Assembly: GCF_900176425.1 (NCBI RefSeq)
Contig: NZ_FWXS01000011.1
Coordinates: 55,523 to 119,522, forward strand
Direction: 5' to 3'
DNA: 64,000 nucleotides
Origin: Moheibacter sediminis
GTDB lineage: Bacteria; Bacteroidota; Bacteroidia; Flavobacteriales; Weeksellaceae
Below, piece after piece: positions 45,921-53,151 of the stretch. Every line of letters starts with the position of its first letter. Within the stretch, counting starts at the first letter, position 1. Position numbers and translations under genes: made by a program. A model generated the notes under the pieces. The model had not been told where the DNA came from, did no database searches, and worked only from the letters and a program-made list of their open reading frames with translations.

Positions 45921-46457
45921 TTAATGCAATTCTGCATATAATTTCTTCAAAATGTGCTTGGCTTTGGAGCGAATTCCGGGTGAAGCTTGCGGTTCTTCGA
46001 AGACCGATTCTATCATGGATTTCAATTCAGGTTTTAATTCAGGAAAAGTATTCGAAATATTATATAAAACTACCATTGCAAAAGCGCGGATAGCGATTTC
46101 CTCTTTTGGATTTTCCAAAAATTCAAAGCAATTATCGTACAAGCTACCCATCCATTCTTCTTTGATTTCTGTGAATTGAAGCACGCGCAGAATGTTTCTT
46201 TTGAGGGAAGATTTAAGTTGAGGATTTTCTAAATTTTGAATTAATTTCTCTCTATAGGGGAGAATCAAATTCGGCCGCCTGTCAAACGTGAGAGACAAAG
46301 TGTATGCAGCTCTCTGAGGCACGCGGTAATCTTTGGTTTCTGCAAAGAAACAATCCATCAGTTCATGAAAACGCTCAGCATCATTTCCGATATAAGAAAC
46401 GATGCTGAGCGAATTTTCTTTGCTATGCTCTTTTTCTAACTGATGAAAAATGTTCAT
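45921..46457 (-). CDS. Hypothetical all-helical (HEAT-repeat-like) protein
   Basis: The 178-residue protein consists of about five paired amphipathic helices with a periodicity near 35 residues. Examples are YRVPQRAAYTLSLTFDRR, LKSSLKRNILRVLQFTEI and EEIAIRAFAMVVLYNIS. This resembles HEAT/armadillo-like repeats and suggests protein-protein binding. No catalytic motif is seen. Its ATG directly follows the DUF3127 gene, separated by no base (stop of one at 46458, start of the next at 46457), so the pair is translationally coupled. Confidence 0.65.
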   Translation of the reverse strand: MNIFHQLEKEHSKENSLSIVSYIGNDAERFHELMDCFFAETKDYRVPQRAAYTLSLTFDRRPNLILPYREKLIQNLENPQLKSSLKRNILRVLQFTEIKEEWMGSLYDNCFEFLENPKEEIAIRAFAMVVLYNISNTFPELKPELKSMIESVFEEPQASPGIRSKAKHILKKLYAELH

Positions 46458-46826
46458 TTAGAATGGCAGATCGTCCGGCTCATTAGCGCCTGAATTACTA
46501 TTGGTAACGGGTGGCATATCTGCATATTCGTTGATTGACGCTGCAGGTGCTGCACCTCCTTTCTCCAATCTCCATCCTTGGATGCTGTTGAAATATTTGG
46601 CAACGCCTTCAGGATTAATCCATTCACGGCCGCGAAGGTTGATTGAAACTTTTACTTCATCACCTTCATTTACCGTGTTGAGCAAATCGGTTTTGTCTTG
46701 TGTGAACTCTATAATGATGTCTTGAGGATACTGTTCTTGCGTTGTAACAACCAATTCTCTTTTCTTGAATCCACTTCCAAATGTCTGTGCTTCAAATATT
46801 TTCTTAACTCTTCCGCTAACTTCCAT
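46458..46826 (-). CDS. DUF3127 OB-fold-like protein with SSB-type acidic tail
   Basis: The 122-residue protein matches DUF3127: MEVSGRVKKIFEAQTFGSGFKKRELVV, TTQEQYPQDIIIEF, and GDEVKVSINLRGREW with YFNSIQGWRL. The beta-pattern of the first 95 residues is that of an OB fold. A flexible linker then ends in NEPDDLPF, which closely resembles the DDIPF tip with which SSB recruits replication and repair proteins. That suggests a nucleic-acid-associated role, but the family function is not established. It is the first gene of a two-gene unit with the helical protein downstream. Confidence 0.75.
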   Translation of the reverse strand: MEVSGRVKKIFEAQTFGSGFKKRELVVTTQEQYPQDIIIEFTQDKTDLLNTVNEGDEVKVSINLRGREWINPEGVAKYFNSIQGWRLEKGGAAPAASINEYADMPPVTNSNSGANEPDDLPF

Positions 46827-46844
46827 ATAATAATTTGTTTAGTG

Positions 46845-46852
46845 CAAAAGTA
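46845..46852 (-). promoter_or_regulatory. -7 element of the DUF3127 gene
   Basis: The minus strand reads TACTTTTG followed by C, an exact TAnnTTTG match. It gives a predicted leader of about 15 nt before the start codon at 46826. Confidence 0.55.
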
Positions 46853-46890
46853 AAAGAATTCGCAGAATGATAAAAATTACAAATTGAAAT

Positions 46891-46920
46891 TTTGTGAAAT
46901 AATTATTTAACGTATATTTG
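46891..46920 (+). promoter_or_regulatory. Promoter of tRNA-Leu
   Basis: TTTG at 46891-46894, an 18-nt spacer and TATATTTG at 46913-46920 reproduce both halves of the Bacteroidota sigma consensus. The predicted start near 46924 lies just before the mature tRNA 5' end at 46931. Confidence 0.7.
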
Positions 46921-46930
46921 CTGTCCTTTT

Positions 46931-47012
46931 GCGGGTGTGGTGAAATTGGTAGACACGCCAGACTTAGGATCTGGTGCCGCGAGGTGTGTGGGTTCGAGTC
47001 CCTCCACCCGCA
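46931..47012 (+). tRNA. tRNA-Leu (anticodon TAG)
   Basis: The acceptor arms GCGGGTG and CACCCGC pair fully, with discriminator A at 47012. The anticodon stem CCAGA/TCTGG holds the 7-nt loop CTTAGGA, so the anticodon is TAG, reading CUA and other CUN leucine codons. A long variable arm (class II) and the TTCGAGT T-loop are present. The 3' CCA is not encoded, in keeping with the ribonuclease Z gene in this window. Confidence 0.95.
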
Positions 47013-47018
47013 CTTTAT

Positions 47019-47052
47019 AAATCGCTTTTCTTAATTGATGAGCGATTTTTTT
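47019..47052 (+). terminator. Terminator of tRNA-Leu
   Basis: AAATCGCT (47019-47026) pairs with AGCGATTT (47041-47048), and the second arm runs into a stretch of seven T. It lies directly after the tRNA. Confidence 0.85.
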
Positions 47053-47475
47053 ATGAGTAATCTAATCTTTTAATAAATAATTTAACATCATTTACAAAGG
47101 CTTTATTTTCATTATTTTTCTCTAAAATTAAAATAATTTGTTGAAGATATTTGAAATAAACATCTTTGTTATTTTCATTTCGCCATTAATGTTTTTTGTT
47201 TTAAAATAGTTTGTAATTGATTTAAAAATTGAATCTTTGATTTGAAATTGATATGAATCTAAATTGATATGAATCTAAATTGATATGAATCTAAATTGAT
47301 ATGAATCTAAATTGATAATTGAATCCTCACATTCATCAGAAACTATTATTTTATATAGGCTTATCGCTCGCATCCATTCAATTAAGAGTCTATACTGAGC
47401 TTCTATATTATGATTGCAAGTGATAAATAAGATTAATTTTTCATGATGGATTTTTTTGCTTAGATAATCTCTTTG
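47051..47475 (-). pseudogene. Broken gene disrupted by a 16-bp tandem repeat
   Basis: The minus-strand frame opens at 47475 without an ATG and reads about 60 plausible codons, including HEKLILFITCNHNIEAQYRL and LIEWMRAISLYKIIVSDECE. Four copies of a 16-bp unit follow and introduce an in-frame TAG. With one copy only, the frame would continue through FQIKDSIFKSITNYFKTKN to a TAA at 47128-47130. A further coding-like stretch (YFKYLQQIILILEKNNENKA ... LFIKRLDYS) ends at 47051 in another frame, suggesting a frameshift near 47170-47185. I do not recognise the protein family. Confidence 0.55.
47248..47311. repeat. 16-bp tandem repeat, four copies
   Basis: The unit TTGATATGAATCTAAA occurs four times head to tail, with TTG at 47248, 47264, 47280 and 47296. 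A partial fifth copy starts at 47312. The copies are identical. Because 16 is not a multiple of three, successive copies are read in different frames. Confidence 0.95.
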
Positions 47476-47499
47476 TTAAATATACAAACTTCACAAAAA

Positions 47500-47532
47500 A
47501 TAAAAAACTCCTTGACTAAAGGACAAGGAGTT
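47500..47532 (-). terminator. Terminator of the HmuY-like T9SS gene
   Basis: AACTCCTTG and CAAGGAGTT form a perfect 9-bp stem with a 9-nt loop. On the minus strand it is followed by TTTTATTTTTT, just downstream of the stop at 47558. Confidence 0.85.
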
Positions 47533-47557
47533 AATAAAATTAAAGAAATGTGATTGC

Positions 47558-48838
47558 TTATTTCACAATCAACTTTTTATTTGCTTTGTTGTTTCCTGAT
47601 TCTACAACTACAACATAAGTTCCTGTAGTTAGTGAATTAAGATTTAATTCTTTTTGGTAGAAACCTGATTGGTTTTGAATGTTTGACTCATAAACTTTTT
47701 GTCCTGCCAAATTAAAGATTGAAACTTTAGTTGAGGCATTTGAAGCATTTTTCACATCATACACCAAAGTTACTTGTTTATTTACGGTAGGGTTTGGATA
47801 CAATCCGAAAGAGAAATCTTTGTTTAATTCCGTTACGCCCATTTCATCTGTTATATTTTTGTATTTAAAATACATATTTCCGTTTGAAGCGCCACCATTT
47901 TCGATGAAATATAGTCTGTAAATCTGTCCTGCTTCTTTGATATAATAAACTACATTATCATAAACTCCAGTAGTTGGTTTCCAGCTGTGTCCGATTGCGG
48001 TAATAACTTTAGAATACTCAGATGGATTAGAAAGCGTATTAGTCGCTTGCGTTTCTTCTACTCTTGCTACTTCCAAAGTCGGGCTTTGAATCACACCGGA
48101 TAAACGGTACATCATGATGTTCATGTAAAAAGTAAAGTAACGTGTAAACATCAAATCCCAGGTTCCGATTTCCGGCTCGATACCAGTTACTACATCATTT
48201 GTATCAAATGAGAAATAGTTGAAATAATTATTATTTGAACCATTTGCTATCGTTTTAGTTTGAGTTGCATCCCATGAAGATCCGTTCCATTTAGCATATT
48301 TAATAGTATAGGCTCCATAATAGTCTTCAATCATGAATTTTACATAAGACTCATCACTTACATATTTCAAAACAAAAATTGCTTTTCCTTCTATATGGTG
48401 ATTAACCGGATTATAGATTCCCCATCCTGTAGCGGGAACATTTGGATTTGAGGAAGTGATAGAACCCTGTTCAAATGCTCCTTCGTTTATATAAGTTGTT
48501 TGATCAGGATTGTATAACGGCTCTCCCCAAGAAGCTAGATTTGCAATGCTGATTGCATCCCAGTCAGCTGGATTATCTGAAGCTTCATATACTTCAATGT
48601 TTTGAGCATCATTGACACGCGTTCCATAATCCATTGCATTTATTCTCCAAAATGCTACATCCCAGTTATTCGCAGGATGTGAAACAATGTTATTTTCAGA
48701 CAAATCAAAAAACACACGGTTAGCATAAGCTGGTCCAGTTGTCAATTCTACAGTAGTGTATCCAAACTCATCAACTTGAGCATTAAGACTTGTCAAAGAC
48801 ATCATTGCGGTAACAACGCAAAGTAAAATTTTTTTCAT
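47558..48838 (-). CDS. HmuY-like protein with T9SS type A sorting domain
   Basis: The 426-residue protein has a signal peptide (SLNAQ, near residue 21) and a HmuY-like body at about 22-330. Typical segments are NNWDVAFWRINAM, IYNPVNHHIEGKAIFVLKYV and SYVKFMIEDYYGAYTIKYAK, which match the strand order of the haemophore HmuY. A T9SS sorting domain follows from about residue 345 (FGLYPNPTVNKQVTL; TTGTYVVVVESG; KKLIVK). It would thus be exported through T9SS rather than kept as a lipoprotein. It is transcribed divergently from a TonB receptor and a second HmuY-like gene, with a shared operator. Haem binding is inferred from family and context, not shown by specific ligands. Confidence 0.75.
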   Translation of the reverse strand: MKKILLCVVTAMMSLTSLNAQVDEFGYTTVELTTGPAYANRVFFDLSENNIVSHPANNWDVAFWRINAMDYGTRVNDAQNIEVYEASDNPADWDAISIANLASWGEPLYNPDQTTYINEGAFEQGSITSSNPNVPATGWGIYNPVNHHIEGKAIFVLKYVSDESYVKFMIEDYYGAYTIKYAKWNGSSWDATQTKTIANGSNNNYFNYFSFDTNDVVTGIEPEIGTWDLMFTRYFTFYMNIMMYRLSGVIQSPTLEVARVEETQATNTLSNPSEYSKVITAIGHSWKPTTGVYDNVVYYIKEAGQIYRLYFIENGGASNGNMYFKYKNITDEMGVTELNKDFSFGLYPNPTVNKQVTLVYDVKNASNASTKVSIFNLAGQKVYESNIQNQSGFYQKELNLNSLTTGTYVVVVESGNNKANKKLIVK

Positions 48839-48883
48839 TTTTTTTATTTTTATTTAAACTAAATAGTAATTAAAATCATGTGG

Positions 48884-48891
48884 CAAATATA
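48884..48891 (-). promoter_or_regulatory. -7 element of the HmuY-like T9SS gene
   Basis: The minus strand reads TATATTTG, an exact TAnnTTTG match, 45 bp before the start codon at 48838. TTTAG at 48915-48911, with a 19-nt spacer, is a fair -33 box. Confidence 0.65.
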
Positions 48892-48897
48892 ATTTTA

Positions 48898-48916
48898 ATT
48901 TGGATTAAGTCTAAAT
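48898..48916. promoter_or_regulatory. Fur-like operator in the divergent promoter
   Basis: ATTTGGATTAAGTCTAAAT is a 19-bp imperfect inverted repeat with 9-1-9 geometry (7 of 9 arm positions symmetric), the geometry of Fur boxes. Its TCTAAAT arm resembles AT-rich Fur operators that I recall from Flavobacteriia. It covers the -33 elements of both diverging promoters, so one repressor dimer could shut both. Fur itself is not encoded in this window. Confidence 0.55.
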
Positions 48917-48931
48917 AAATTTTTACTTTTG
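48899..48931 (+). promoter_or_regulatory. Promoter of the TonB receptor gene
   Basis: TTTG at 48899-48902, a 21-nt spacer and TACTTTTG at 48924-48931 form a complete Bacteroidota promoter. The predicted leader before the ATG at 48961 is about 25 nt. Confidence 0.7.
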
Positions 48932-48960
48932 CATCGAATTATAACGAAAATCATATTTTG

Positions 48961-51129
48961 ATGAAGAAGTACGGATGTTTGGTTTGTGTTGCGCTTTTTG
49001 CATTTAATGCGGTGCAAGCCCAAATAGATGAAGAAATAGATTCCACTAAAGTTGTTGGATTGGATAATGTAGTCATCACTGGACAATATTCCGCGCAATC
49101 AGTTGACAAATCCATATATAAAGTAGAAGTCATCACTGCTGAAGACATTAAGAATTTTGCAGGAAATACTGTAGCAGATATCTTGAATCAAAACTTAAAT
49201 ATATTTATTCAACCAAATAAAGACGATGGCAGATCTACTGTGAATGTATTGGGACTTGGAGGTAATTACACCAAAATACTGATTGATAATATCCCATTGG
49301 TGGGTGATAATGGCATGGGTGTAGATATTGATTTAACTCAGATTAACGTAGACAACATAGAAAGAATTGAAATCGTAAAGGGTGCCATGGGTGTGGATTA
49401 TGGCAATAATGCTCTTACGGGAATTATCAATATCATCACCAAAAAATCATTAAGTTCAAAATGGAAAGTAAGTACTTTTTTACAAGAAGAGAGTATCAAT
49501 GATGAATATGATTGGTACGAGGATGGAGGATTATCTAAGGGAAAAGGACGTCATATCCAAGGTCTAGAAATTGCACATAATATTTCAGATAAGTGGTTCG
49601 CTTCTGTTGGGGTAAATAGAAATGATTTTCAAGGATATTGGAATGATAAAAAAGGAAGTAAAGATTATTCAAAAATGCGCGGATATGATTGGCAACCAAA
49701 AGAACAATGGAACGCAAACGCTGTTGTCAATTTCAAATCCAAAAACTTTAAAGCTTTTTACAAATTAAGCTATTTATTAGAAAACATTAATTTCTATGAT
49801 GACAGTGTAAGACCATTTCATTTGGGACAAGGGCAACAAACTTATAGAGCTGATGACAGGGATTATAGAACCAACCGTTGGGTTCATCATTTAAACATCG
49901 ATACAAAACTTTTCAACCGAGTAAAATTCATTGGAGATTTCTCGTACCAGAATCAAGACAGAGAAGTTAGCTATTATCTTTATGATATTCCAACGCGTAC
50001 AGAAGTAAACAGAGACGATTTTAAGTCATATGCATCTTCGGAAGCGTTTTATTCTCGAGGAACATTTAGCAACTTTTTAGATACTGATAATTTTGACTTT
50101 CAGGTTGGGTACGAAGTAGATCAAACCAAGGGATTTAGAGGTAAAACCGCTAACAATTCTAATGTAATAGATGGAGAAGCTTTTTTTGCAGAAGATATAA
50201 ACAGAACTTTAGGCACGTATGCTGCTTTTGCATCTGCAGAATTTAGAACCAATGTTGGTCTTGCATTAAGACCGGGAATCCGTGCCAATTTTAGCAATAA
50301 ATTTGATTCTCAACTTAATTTATCTTTAAGCTCCCGTTTTGATTTATCCCCAAGCAACAGTCTAAGAGCAGTTGTTGGAACCACTAATAGATATCCTAAC
50401 TTTGACGAACTTTATACTTATTTTGTAGACTCCAACCACGATGTTAGAGGGAATTTAAACTTACAACCTGAAAAAGGTTATTCAACCTCAATCCAATGGG
50501 ATTACAACTTGCGCAAAAATGAATTCAGAATGCAAAATAGCATCAGCACCATATATTTAGATTTACAAGATAAAATCGAATTGGCTACTATTAATTTCAA
50601 TCCCTTACAATATATGTACATCAATATTGACGAGCACAAAACTTGGGGAATCACTACTGACCACCAATTTACTTTCAATAATTTAAATGTAAATCTTGGA
50701 GCCTCTTATATTGGTATTTCTCGTTCATTTGAAAATAATGGAGGTGTGGAAGTAAAAGATGATTTCAGATATACATTAGAAGCAAATGCCTCAGCAAATT
50801 ATATGATTCCGAAATGGGGGACAACTATTTCAGCTTATTATAAATACATAGGAAAATTGACTCAATACGTATTGGAAGATCCACTAGGAACGCCCTACTA
50901 TCGTCTGGGAGAGCAAGAACCTTTTAGCATGATGGACGCTTCTATCAGAAAAAGCTTTTTTGATAGAAAACTGGAATTGACTTTAGGTATCAGAAACATC
51001 TTTGACGTAACATCTGTCACCAATACTACTCAAGCAGGTTCTTTACATGGAGCAGCACCAAACGATGTTATGCTCTTCTACGGACGTTCTTATTTCCTAA
51101 AATTAAATTACATTCTTAACTTCAATTAA
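48961..51129 (+). CDS. TonB-dependent receptor, haem-receptor type
   Basis: The protein has about 723 residues from ATG 48961, a signal peptide (FNAVQAQ, near residue 21), a plug domain (about 45-165; NVLGLGGNYTKILIDNIPLVGD, IERIEIVKGAMGVDYG) and a 22-strand-like barrel ending in LNYILNFN. The barrel contains YPNF (478-481) and NLNL (498-501) with His493 between them. This arrangement corresponds to the FRAP/NPDL box with its conserved His in HemR/HmuR haem receptors. The gene is 5 bp upstream of a HmuY-like lipoprotein gene, which strengthens the haem-uptake reading. Energy coupling would come from TonB encoded elsewhere. Confidence 0.85.
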   Translation: MKKYGCLVCVALFAFNAVQAQIDEEIDSTKVVGLDNVVITGQYSAQSVDKSIYKVEVITAEDIKNFAGNTVADILNQNLNIFIQPNKDDGRSTVNVLGLGGNYTKILIDNIPLVGDNGMGVDIDLTQINVDNIERIEIVKGAMGVDYGNNALTGIINIITKKSLSSKWKVSTFLQEESINDEYDWYEDGGLSKGKGRHIQGLEIAHNISDKWFASVGVNRNDFQGYWNDKKGSKDYSKMRGYDWQPKEQWNANAVVNFKSKNFKAFYKLSYLLENINFYDDSVRPFHLGQGQQTYRADDRDYRTNRWVHHLNIDTKLFNRVKFIGDFSYQNQDREVSYYLYDIPTRTEVNRDDFKSYASSEAFYSRGTFSNFLDTDNFDFQVGYEVDQTKGFRGKTANNSNVIDGEAFFAEDINRTLGTYAAFASAEFRTNVGLALRPGIRANFSNKFDSQLNLSLSSRFDLSPSNSLRAVVGTTNRYPNFDELYTYFVDSNHDVRGNLNLQPEKGYSTSIQWDYNLRKNEFRMQNSISTIYLDLQDKIELATINFNPLQYMYINIDEHKTWGITTDHQFTFNNLNVNLGASYIGISRSFENNGGVEVKDDFRYTLEANASANYMIPKWGTTISAYYKYIGKLTQYVLEDPLGTPYYRLGEQEPFSMMDASIRKSFFDRKLELTLGIRNIFDVTSVTNTTQAGSLHGAAPNDVMLFYGRSYFLKLNYILNFN

Positions 51130-51134
51130 TCAAG

Positions 51135-52208
51135 ATGAAAATTTCAATTAAAATATTAATACTATCTCTTTTATTCATCTCGGTAAGTTGTTTGAAAGAA
51201 GATGACGGCATCATAACGATAGCTCCAATTCAGGGTTCAACCCTAGAACCTGAAGTTGGCGGACCCAATCAACCGAATCAAGTTTGGGTTGATTTGAGTA
51301 CCGGAGAAATGAAAGAAACAAACAGAACCTCATGGGATTTGGGACTTTATTCAGGAGATCAATTTGCTGTAATTCTTAACACAGGAGCACTTATGTCGGC
51401 TTCTCCTGTTGAAGGCTTCACAGAATTAAGCCAAGTTAATTCTCAAAATTTATCAGGGCTGATGCAGTTGGTGCAAGTTGCAAACTTCGACCCTAACAAC
51501 ATCAACTATATTGATGATGTAAAAGGAAATTATCTTGACAACGGAACAGTTATAGACGAAGAAAATAAAATTTACCTCATCAATTTAGGATATGAAATTC
51601 CAACCGGAACTTTCAATCCCGGTTCTTCTTATGCTGCCGGAGCCGCACGCGGATGGAAAAAAGTAAAAATTTCAAGAGAAGGAAATGACGGATACAAAAT
51701 CCAATATGCAGGACTGGATGATATAGCTATAAATGAAGCATTCATATCAAAAAATACTGACTACAATTTCTCATTCTTCAGTTTGGTAAGCGGAAATGTA
51801 ATGGATATACAACCTCCTAAAACTGGCTGGGACATTTGTTTTACTGTATTTGTAAACCAGGTTTCTGACAATAGCGGAAATAATCAGGGAAGCTATATCT
51901 ACACAGACTTTGTGATGACAAACACCATGGCTGAAACAGGTACGTATGAAGTTATTACAAACGAAACAACTTTGCTGGAAGATTTCAACAATTTCAGTGC
52001 CGCAGATGTAAATGAATCATCCTTTATCTATAATGACCATCGTGCAATTGGAGCCAATTGGCGAACTGTTCCGGGAGCAATCGTGAGAAAAGACCGTTTC
52101 TATGTTTTGAAAGACCCTCAGGGAATTTTGTTCAAAATAAGATTTATAAGCATGTCAGATGCTAGCGGATACCGCGGTTATCCGGTATTTGAATACGACC
52201 CTTTATAA
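51135..52208 (+). CDS. HmuY-like lipoprotein
   Basis: The 357-residue protein has a lipobox (FISVSC, cysteine near residue 19) followed by acidic residues (KEDDG). HmuY-type segments are WVDLSTGEMKETNRTSWDLGLYSG, EENKIYLINLGYEI, GWKKVKISREGNDGYKIQYA and TGWDICFTVFVN. Two halves with the SWDLGL and GWDICF motifs suggest an internal duplication. It is likely to be displayed on the outer membrane and to hand ligand to the TonB receptor encoded 5 bp upstream, as HmuY does for HmuR in Porphyromonas. No permease or haem oxygenase gene follows; a strong terminator ends the unit. Confidence 0.78.
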   Translation: MKISIKILILSLLFISVSCLKEDDGIITIAPIQGSTLEPEVGGPNQPNQVWVDLSTGEMKETNRTSWDLGLYSGDQFAVILNTGALMSASPVEGFTELSQVNSQNLSGLMQLVQVANFDPNNINYIDDVKGNYLDNGTVIDEENKIYLINLGYEIPTGTFNPGSSYAAGAARGWKKVKISREGNDGYKIQYAGLDDIAINEAFISKNTDYNFSFFSLVSGNVMDIQPPKTGWDICFTVFVNQVSDNSGNNQGSYIYTDFVMTNTMAETGTYEVITNETTLLEDFNNFSAADVNESSFIYNDHRAIGANWRTVPGAIVRKDRFYVLKDPQGILFKIRFISMSDASGYRGYPVFEYDPL

Positions 52209-52230
52209 TTTTAAACATAATTTTTGAATT

Positions 52231-52261
52231 AAATCCCGAGACTTATTTTCGGGATTTTTTT
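52231..52261. terminator. Terminator after the haem-uptake operon
   Basis: AAATCCCGA pairs with TCGGGATTT over 9 bp with a 9-nt loop and is followed on the plus strand by seven T. It lies between the convergent HmuY-like lipoprotein gene and the DinB gene. Confidence 0.88.
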
Positions 52262-52718
52262 ATGAAATCCCCTTCACCAAAGCCATTACATAACCCAAAT
52301 GAAGTGACTCATGCAAAACATTAAAACGAATTGCATCCTCAATATTCTCAAGATGAATCCCAAAGCTCGTTTCATAAGGTTTATAATAAGACAACTTTTC
52401 CGAATTATAATCCTTCTTCAGCTGCACCAGCGACGTTTGCAATAACTTGATAAGTAACCGCACATCATTTTCCGTTACATTTTTGTCGCCCACAGTTCCT
52501 TTCTTATAACGCATCACCCAATCATTATCCACCAGCATTGCATTGCTGCTCAAGTAATAAGTCATCAACTGTTGCGTCACCAAAACATGCGCGCAATTCC
52601 AAAAAATATGATTCTGAAATCCCGGAGGTATCTGCGTTAAATGCTTCAAATCATACGCATGAAGATACTCAATCAAATGCTTTCTTATCACCCCCAAATC
52701 TTCAAAATGCTTATCCAT
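52260..52718 (-). CDS. DinB-family four-helix metalloprotein
   Basis: The 152-residue protein has the DinB/YfiT-like four-helix pattern, with metal-ligand His candidates in WNCAHVLVTQQLM near residue 52 and HESLHLGYVMALVKG at the C-terminus. The family includes thiol-S-transferases and related enzymes that use bacillithiol or mycothiol in other phyla, but most members, including this one, have no assigned reaction. It is a single minus-strand gene. Its 5' side faces a 430-bp non-coding region. Confidence 0.8.
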   Translation of the reverse strand: MDKHFEDLGVIRKHLIEYLHAYDLKHLTQIPPGFQNHIFWNCAHVLVTQQLMTYYLSSNAMLVDNDWVMRYKKGTVGDKNVTENDVRLLIKLLQTSLVQLKKDYNSEKLSYYKPYETSFGIHLENIEDAIRFNVLHESLHLGYVMALVKGIS

Positions 52719-53151
52719 AACTTCAATTTCAATTCGTTACAAAACTATAACAAATCTACCATACATCACACCCAACTCCATTTTCTATTTTCTAATTCCC
52801 CCTTTGGGGTTAGGGACATGGGCGCCTCCCGGTAGATTCACTTTCCATTTTTGAAATTAAAAATTGCAGCTACCGGGATCGCGCTATGCAGGGCTCCGCT
52901 TCGCTTCGGTACTCCATTTCATTCTGTACCGCTTCCTTCGGTTGCGCCCTTACTATCGCTGGCGCGTGCCACACCAAATCAGCGCATGTCAACCTGAGCT
53001 CAGCCTGTACTGAGCTTCTCGGAATATCAAAGGGCATTTTCTAGCATCCATCATCCAACAAAATGACACTATAAGCAAAATCATCCCAATCCATTTTATT
53101 TACTGAAACCTTCTCTCTAACTTTGCACCGTAAAAATTAAACAAATTACCA
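52719..53151. repeat. Non-coding region with a GC-rich intergenic repeat-like element
   Basis: No gene is supported in these 430 bp. From about 52795 to 53045 the composition turns GC-rich and unlike the flanks. CCCGGTAG (52828-52835) is complementary to CTACCGGG (52870-52877). The following GCTCCGCTTCGCTTCGGTAC and GTACCGCTTCCTTCGGTTGC sequences, and the AACCTGAGCTCAGCCTG stretch, look like dispersed intergenic elements of the kind seen in many Flavobacteriia genomes. There are no open frames with coding character. Confidence 0.6.
53118..53125 (+). promoter_or_regulatory. -7 element of the Mrp gene
   Basis: TAACTTTG followed by C matches TAnnTTTG exactly. The predicted leader is about 23 nt before the ATG at 53152. 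Confidence 0.6.

Noticed and set aside
47248..47311. 16-bp tandem repeat considered as a CRISPR array or a run of Fur sites (each unit contains TCTAAA)
   Set aside because: The copies are directly adjacent with no spacers, so it is not CRISPR. The left half does not complete a 9-1-9 inverted repeat, so it is not a Fur-box array. It lies inside a former coding frame.
46931..47475. Possible integrated element at the tRNA-Leu 3' end
   Set aside because: No integrase, no direct repeat of the tRNA 3' end, and only a small degraded gene lies next to it; tRNA plus terminator look like ordinary chromosome.
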